Shown piece by piece: positions 57,626-64,000 of a DNA stretch of 64,000 nucleotides. A program made the translations under genes and the position numbers. Under the pieces are notes generated by a model. It was given only the letters and a program-made list of their open reading frames with translations. It was not told the origin of the DNA and made no database searches. The DNA comes from Boletus sp. NGJ (Eukaryota; Basidiomycota; Agaricomycetes; Boletales; Boletaceae): the NCBI GenBank assembly GCA_019096195.1, contig JAGTXK010000014.1, positions 62,001-126,000 of the forward strand, read 5' to 3'. Positions within the stretch are counted from its first letter, which is position 1; every line of letters starts with the position of its first letter.

Positions 57626-58517
57626 TCAGGATGGGGCAATCATGCTTGGATGGGTGTTATGGGGGAATCCTAAGTTGTAGGAGTCGAAGAGTAGGTTGTC
57701 CCAGAGTCTGGGAGGGGGAGTAGAAAGGGAAAAAGGCATATCCCCTTCTACAACCATAACATTACCCTTTTTGTAGTCTTGAAGTTCTATCTCAAGAACT
57801 TCGATCTCCCTCGTTCTCCTCGTAGTTGGTGAGATCCCATGAGTCATCAAAAATTCCCTGGCTAGGACAGGTCTGATATTCATGTCCTTGTTCTCCACAG
57901 TAGGTGCATGTTCTTTGTGGGCAAGCATACTATGGATGGTTGGGGGCAACCATCCGACAGTAGGGGCACTGGTAGTGGGGATAGGCTGGCTGAAGGTGAC
58001 CTTGATGTCCGCATTCAAAGCAGTGGAGGCTGGAGATGGGAGTTTGATGGTGATGATTCGGGTGGGTGCTGGGCAAGGGATGGGGATTACCAACCATTGA
58101 GTCAGAATGGTTGGTACAAGAGGTGCCTGCAGTGGCTCCAAGAATGGAAATGGAGAAAGGAGGAGGGCTCCTCATTGTAGTGTCCCCCAATGTGTGGAAA
58201 AGACCTCTGGTGTTGGGGTGAGAGGAGAGACTGGCTGAGAATACCAGGGCTCCTTGCTGACGGAGAGTCCTGGTTTGACAGGAAAGGGCTGGGGGGGGAA
58301 ACTGGAAGGACTGGTACTGCGGGGGTTCCTTGGGTATAGGCATTGGAGGTTGTGGAGGAAGGGGAGGGGACGATGGTGTCGGCAGAGGATCCAGCTCTCT
58401 ATGTCTCTGGAGAGTCTCTATTAGCTCTGTTAGTGCTTTTGACTCTGTTGATGTTCTCCAGGGGTTGCTCTGCAAAGGAGGAGATTTGTCTTGAGGTGGA
58501 ATGGGGTAGGAGGGCAT
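57626..58517 (-). mobile_element. Zinc-knuckle gag-like remnant
   Basis: Minus-strand reading starts MPSYPIPPQDKSPPLQSNPW directly at the border of the 570-bp LTR. It is Pro/Ser-rich, then has a knuckle-type segment CFECGHQGHLQPAYPHYQCP and, in the following part, EHAPTVENKDMNIRPVLARE. This resembles gag-like proteins of fungal retroelements, but the family is unclear. It is broken. Confidence 0.5.
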
Positions 58518-59087
58518 TGTTAAGAACAGACAACTCTGATGAAACTCTGAAGGACCAGAGTTACTTGAGGGTGTCAGGACTTGGCTTCACCTTATGTGGT
58601 ACACCCTTGCTCGAGTCCGATGTCCCGGATTTCAAAGACGTAGGAGGATCAGAGGTTTGGACTCGATGTAGTCGAATGTCAAGTTGAGCAGAGGGTTGGA
58701 GTGAGTCATCAAGACTCGGACGGGAGACAGGAGGAGTGTTCAGAGTTGAGTATCGAACTGACTTTACAGCAGTAGTACAGAGGGTTTATATACGATCAGA
58801 ACGAAGGTATTAGTAACAGAGTTCGTAAGGTGTAATGAGTAACAGGACAGAGATGGGACCTTGCCAGAGCAGTGCTCCTAAGTGAGGCAGACACTGGGTC
58901 GGAGACAACTATAAGGTAGGACTAGGATGGATGAAGAAGCATAGGTTATGTACGAAAGGAGAAGTATAAATACTATAGTGAGGGTGTTACAAGTTCGAGG
59001 GTATGAGGACATACTCTGAGGGAGAACGCACCGGAGTTATGGACAGAGTGCCAGAGTTGGACTTGTCAAATTACATGGGATATGACA
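58518..59087. repeat. Second 570-bp LTR copy
   Basis: Same TGTTAAGAA..GATATGACA unit as 35341-35910. The flanks differ (GGCAT on the left, TGGGT on the right), so there is no target duplication. A gag-like remnant lies on one side and a pol remnant on the other, suggesting it is the end of a rearranged element or an insertion that lost one flank. Confidence 0.85.
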
Positions 59088-60109
59088 TGGGTGAGGTACT
59101 GTCTTCGTCCCGGTTTTCTCTGATGGTTTATGATACTATCCACTTCATACTCCTCTTCTGTTCTGATTAGTTCCAGTGGTGGTTGCGTGAAATTGTGACC
59201 ATGTTTCATTGTTTCCTGATATGGGAAAAGTAGGGAGACATGGAACACATCATGGATCTTCCAATGTTTTGGCAACTTGAGTTGGAATGCTATGGAGGAT
59301 ACCACTTGACTGATTTCAAATGGTCCAGTATGCTTTGGGGATAACTTTCTGAATGGGACTCGGAGTTTCAGATTTTTGACTTCTAGCCATACCTTATCTC
59401 CAAGTTTTCATGGTTTGAAGTGAGAGTGGATCCTCTCCTTCATTTTGATCTGTGCTAGTTTGTAGGTGGCTTCAGCCTCTTCTCTTGCTTCTTCTAGGAA
59501 TGAAAGTCTTTTCTCTAGTGCAGGCAGGAAAGTCTTTCTAATAGGAGGGTAGGCTCTGGGTTCATATCCTAGAATCAAGGAGAAGGGTGACCTTCCAGTT
59601 ACTAAGTGGGCTGCAGAGTTATGGGCGAACTCCACCATAGGTAGTAATTCCAACCACCTCTGTGGTTGGCCATCATAGAATATCTGAAGGTAGGTTTCTA
59701 GCTCCTGGTTATATCGTTCCGTTTCACCATTCATTTGTGGGTGATAGATCATAGAGAAAGCGACATCATAGTTCAAAAGTTGTGTGAGCTCTCAAGCAAA
59801 GGAAGATGCGAATTGAGGACCACAATCTGAGACCAATTTGTCATGTAAACCATACCGTAGAAAAACTTTTTCAAAGAAAAGATGGGCTATACCAGTTGCA
59901 TCCACCGTTTTTGTGCAAGGGGCAAGAATTACCCCCTTACTAAGGCCATGGTCGACCATGACCATAACAGAATCAAATCCCCCCACCAGGGGTAGGTCAG
60001 TGATCAAATCCACCAAGAGATTTTGGAATGGGTGGTGTCCTTTGAAGGCTAATGGATTGATGAAATGTTTTCATCCTTTACCTTGTAGATATTTACGATA
60101 CTTAGCTAA
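59088..60109 (-). mobile_element. Ty3/gypsy pol fragment (integrase and start of chromodomain)
   Basis: Minus-strand blocks in order: LVDLITDLPLVGGFDSVMVM, YHPQMNGETERYNQELETYL, AHNSAAHLVTGRSPFSLILG, LKLPKHWKIHDVFHVSLLFP and EEYEVDSIINHQRKPGRRQY, where the chromodomain begins and is cut off by the LTR at 59087. This is the 3' third of a chromovirus pol, of a different family from the 47.8-kb element. It is truncated at both ends and broken in about three places. Confidence 0.8.
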
Positions 60110-60352
60110 TGAACGATTATGCATTAACCGCACCTAGGCCTATGACATCACATGTATGTCATAGAACCCTCCAGAATATTATGTCACCATTCTAGCACAA
60201 TCCATACTGGCCCTAAAGCTGGTCCATGCTCACACCCACACACTATATATAGTAGCGTATTCTGTGGTAAATACGTATTCTTGGAATTGTCCTTTTACAC
60301 TCAGAATTTTACCCTCAGGTAACACCAAGTGTTGTGGGCTCTTTTCCTTTCA
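60110..60352 (+). repeat. 5' LTR of second gypsy element (left border approximate)
   Basis: Ends CTTTTCCTTTCA like the LTR of the first element. It carries a TATA box (TATATATAG, 60244-60252) and, at 60276-60288, TATTCTTGGAATT, the exact complement of the 13 bases that follow the LTR (60353-60365). The left border is set by the likely TG start near 60110 and may be off by about 25 bp. Confidence 0.65.
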
Positions 60353-63300
60353 AATTCCAAGAATAACCCTTGGTTGCTGGGCACTTTGCCTCCCGACTGC
60401 TTTCCCTCCATCGCCACAGCCTCGCCATCATCTTTAATGATGCACTTGTACTTTCATTCCTTCCTTCTCCCTCATGTCCATCATCAAGGACAATCGTAGA
60501 TCCTTAGGGCACTGTCCTTGAGAGTTCGGTTAGCGCTGTGTGTAATTCCAACCTACTAGGTAGTTGCAAGCACCAAACACAGGCCACAACTCAGTGGGAA
60601 GATAAGGAGACTGAAGGCCTCTTGGCCCCCACTTTTGCACCTATCTCATCCCCCTCTCTGTTGCCCCCACAGTCCTAGAAAGATCCATTGGTGTTCGTGA
60701 TACACACCCACATAACATGTGCTCACCAAGGATCCCTTTCTAGAACCACACTCCCCCACCATTCCATGTAATTCCAGGTGTGCTGCCGAGCACCGCCAGG
60801 TCGCATCCATCCCCCACTTCCACTCGTTGCCGGCCGCTCCTGGCAAGAGCTTTGTTGGTCTCTATCCATCATGTCCCATCAGTGCGGTACGTGCCCTTGT
60901 CTCCTACATCGCCTATTTTAGCGACCTCACCAACAACTGATCCGTCCCAATGACATACTCATTGAGGTGCTCACAAACCTCCTCCTCTTTCTCAACAACC
61001 AATGAGTTATTTTAACTCCCCCATGCCAACCCCTGGTCTGTCCCGCCAGAGTACCTTCGGGAAAATGGCTGCGGCACTCAGAGAGATCAGGGTCAACACG
61101 TCAGCCATGCCCACCCCTCATCTGTCATCCGTAGAAGCACCAGCCCCCCAAAACCCAATGGCTGCCTTGGCATGCGGCATTCTCCAACCCCAGATACCAC
61201 TGGGCCTTATTCCCACCACACCTACAAACCCCCTCCTTCACCATCAACACCCCATCCTGCCAATGGACCCAGTCGGAACGTGGCTCACCACATTTGACAT
61301 GTGGAAAAGAATATACAAAAGAGCTGGAGCAGCAGCTGGCCTACCGCCCCCTTCTCCGCCAGGCCTTGCCCAACAAAAACTCCCCCCACAGCCATCCCTG
61401 CCGTGACACCTTCTCCCATCCATCCCAAGCTCCCCACTATCCCCTGGAAGCCCCCGAGAACCAGCACAAGGCTTTCCAGGACTCTCTTCCAAGCTGGGAA
61501 AATCCCTCACTGCCAAGCTGGAGTATTATGACGGCAACAAGGAGAAGTTCATATCATGGTGGCGCACGATGAAGCTCTACCTCTCGGGGTTCAAAACCAA
61601 CCCCTGGGACTATCAAAAGATTCTGATCATCCTCTCCTACCTCTGAGGTAGCAACCCAGCCGGACGTTTCAGAGACCTGATGATGGCACAGGGGGCTGTC
61701 CACATCCTTACCTTTGCGAGTTTTGAGGAGAAACTCAAGAAGAACTTTCAGCTGGCCAACCTGAAGTGAGTGGCGCAACAGAAGTTGATGGCCCTTAAGT
61801 AGGGCAAGGACACCATGGAGGACTACTTCACGAAACTGTACCACTACTCCAAGGAGGCCAAGGTCAATATTGGGTATAACGGCCACATCATGGTTGATCT
61901 TGTGAGGAGGGTGGTCCACTTGGAAGTGGTGGAGTTCGTGGAATGCAATCAGCCCACCCTCATTGAGTCGATGGATGTACACCAATGGGAGACCGCCCTG
62001 GTCAAGGTGGCTGACATCCTTGTAGAAATCGCAGACCAAAAAAGATCAGTCTGTATGACAGAGCCTGTGTACTCCCCACAATTCATCCCCCGGCCCCGCT
62101 ACACATCCCCTGCTGGTCCTCCTCCCGCTGCTACAGCCACTCCCATAGCCAAACCCCACCCAAACGCGACTGGCATGTTTGCTGGCCAAGGCGCTCCCAT
62201 GGAGCTCAACAAAGCATGGGCAGCTGGCATCTGCTACAAGTGCTCGAAGCCATGGCCTTGCGCCAACCACCCCCCATGCCCTCGTCCTCGTCAGGTGAGA
62301 GGAATTGTTATCAATGGGCAAGAAGTAGCCCCTGAGATGTTCAAAAGAATAAGGGCGATGATGACAGACGCTGAGCAGGCAGAGCCTGCAATAGAATATG
62401 CTCCTGATGTACAGAATGACACGCCTTTTCTCCTTGTATAGTAGATACCAGCTGACCTATTGTACTGTACCTTAAGTTATTGCAAGGAAACCGTTTTGCA
62501 GTCCTGAGCAGTGACAAGGCTGAATCAACAGAGGCCTGGGTGAACTTCCCAGAATTAAAAAAAATCACCATCCTAGAGCGTTCCAAGACCAAATGAAAGG
62601 TAGTATTCCATCTGTTGGTAAAGAGGGATGATGGACCCAACAACTTGCGGATGATACTGTGAAAACATCCCAAGGAACTCAAATGAAAGGAAGAAACGTC
62701 CTCTCGTTCCTGGCTGAACACACTGGACCCTTGGTCCATGTGATGGATGAAGGCTCAGATGGAGCACCCCGATGTTGAACACAGCATCAAACACCTGAAA
62801 TCCTTTGTCCATGACATTAGAACGATCGAAGTGTCTTGGAACCTCATTCGGGAGCTCCGAGAAATGATGTCAGAGAATGCATACTGGACACTAAGGGATC
62901 TACAAAACCCTCCCCAGTTTCAAAAAGCATCCCCACATGCAACAAAAAGAAACTCTCTCAAGATCCTGGTGAGACTAAGCACCTCAAGCAGAGAGCAGAC
63001 AGAGGTCAAGGCACTCATTGACTCTGGGTGCACCAGATCATTGATCCACGAAGACTTTGTTGCAAAAAAGGGGATCCAAACACACTTGCTGCCCCATGCC
63101 CTGACAGTGTACAATGCCAGAGGCAAAATTGAAAAGTTCATCATTGTCCAACTTCAGATCCAGGATCACAAGGAGCAAATAGCCCTAGCAGTAACCAACT
63201 TGGGGCCAAATACCATCTTCCTAGGACACCACTGGCTAAAAATGCACAATCTGGCCATTGACTGGAAGACTGGATGGATCTCATTCTGGTGCGGAAATGA

Positions 63301-64000
63301 CCACGCCACTGCGTCAGTTGATGATGAAGACAACGAGATGGACGAAGACTTTGCCCCTTCACAGGGAGACAGGCTATTCTGGCTAGACAGTGACGAATAC
63401 ATACACAATGTCACCATGGAGGTAGCCATCAAAGACTATGTCCAGAAGAAGAAAATGACCTTTGAGGAGGCAGCACCTGAGTATGTCCACAAGTTCAAGG
63501 ACGTGTTCACAAAAGAGAGCTTCAATGCACTCCCCCCAAGATGCCCATGGGATCATGCAATCGAACTGCTCCCTGGAAATCACAAGGTGGACTGTAAGGT
63601 ATACCCCCTCAACCCAGGAGAGCAAAAAGAGCTTGACGCCTTTCTTGAAGAGAATCTCAAGTCCAGGTGCATATGCCCCTCCAAGTTCCCCTTCACATTG
63701 GCCTTCTTCTTCATCAAGAAGAAGGATGGACACCTCCACCCCGTACAAGACTACTACAAACTCAATGCAGTAACCTGTCGCAATCAATACCCCCTCCCCC
63801 TCATTGCTGAACTCATCAACAAACTAAAAATGGCAAAATACTACACCAAATTTGACATAAGGTGGGGGTATAACAATGTACGAATGGCAGAAGGAGACGA
63901 ATGGAAGGCCGCCTTCCAGACAAACCATGGGCTCTTCGAGCCCCTTGTGATGTTCTTCAGACTCACCAACTCCCCCACAACATTCCAGATGATGATGAAT
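60353..64000 (+). mobile_element. Second Ty3/gypsy element, related to the first, runs off the window
   Basis: It has the same layout and clearly related proteins. gag (about 61.0-62.4 kb) carries YYDGNKEKFISWWRTMKLYL and the knuckle GICYKCSKPWPCANHP. pol from about 62.7 kb has the protease segment ALIDSGCTRSLIHEDFVAKK, and the start of reverse transcriptase (HPVQDYYKLNAVT) lies near the edge. The coding region is broken in roughly eight places within the visible part, more than in the first element, so it looks older. The 3' LTR is outside. Confidence 0.85.

Noticed and set aside
1-64000. tRNA genes and CRISPR arrays
   Set aside because: No B-box/T-arm word with a fitting cloverleaf and no regularly spaced direct repeats were seen on either strand by eye.

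Overview
This 64-kb window looks like nuclear DNA of a basidiomycete fungus, most likely an Agaricomycete. The host genes have many 50-60 nt introns with GT(A/G)NG donors. One gene remnant carries the catalytic loop of the fungus-specific FunK1 kinases. The repeats (Plavaka DNA transposon, basidiomycete-type Helitron, chromodomain Ty3/gypsy elements with self-priming leaders) are the set usual in mushroom genomes. No CRISPR array, rRNA or tRNA gene was found by eye.

Region 1 (1-34.7 kb) is a dense, mostly housekeeping gene block. In order: 60S ribosomal protein L38 (-, partial), myosin-II heavy chain (-), a decayed FunK1 kinase (-), a C2H2 zinc-finger regulator (+), an RBM18-like RNA-binding protein (+), a small-subunit catalase (+), the Mtr4 RNA helicase of the nuclear exosome (-), a cytochrome P450 (+), the U3 snoRNP/UTP-C protein Utp22/NOL6 (-), a UBE2D/E-type E2 with an unusual C-terminal tail (-), a GTPBP1-like N-domain protein without a GTPase (+), the mitochondrial Fe-S ATPase Ind1/NUBPL (-), a Pba1/PAC1-like proteasome chaperone candidate (+), and a UBA-UAS-UBX protein of the FAF2/Ucp10 type (-). 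L38, Mtr4 and Utp22 belong to ribosome making and RNA processing. The E2, the UBX protein and the PAC1-like protein belong to the ubiquitin-proteasome system. Two gene pairs are divergent over short shared promoters (E2/GTPBP1-like and IND1/PAC1-like).

Region 2 (34.8-64 kb) is a repeat island with no convincing host gene. It holds a 570-bp solo LTR with a perfect 5-bp duplication, a badly decayed Helitron (about 37.3-45.0 kb) split by a Tc1/mariner element with 218-bp inverted repeats, and a decayed Plavaka transposase (about 45.3-47.8 kb, continuing after 54.9 kb) split by a full-length chromodomain Ty3/gypsy element (47,799-54,922, 345-bp LTRs, 5-bp duplication). Further on are an uncertain spliced ORF, a zinc-knuckle gag-like remnant, a second 570-bp LTR beside a pol fragment, and a second related gypsy element that runs off the right edge. 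The retroelements are broken fossils.

The observations most worth a second look are the E2 enzyme whose tail carries three SUMO-interaction-like motifs, the GTPBP1 N-domain that lives without its GTPase, the mirror-image repeat structure of the Tc1 termini, and the LTR divergence that is all transitions, mostly at CpG.
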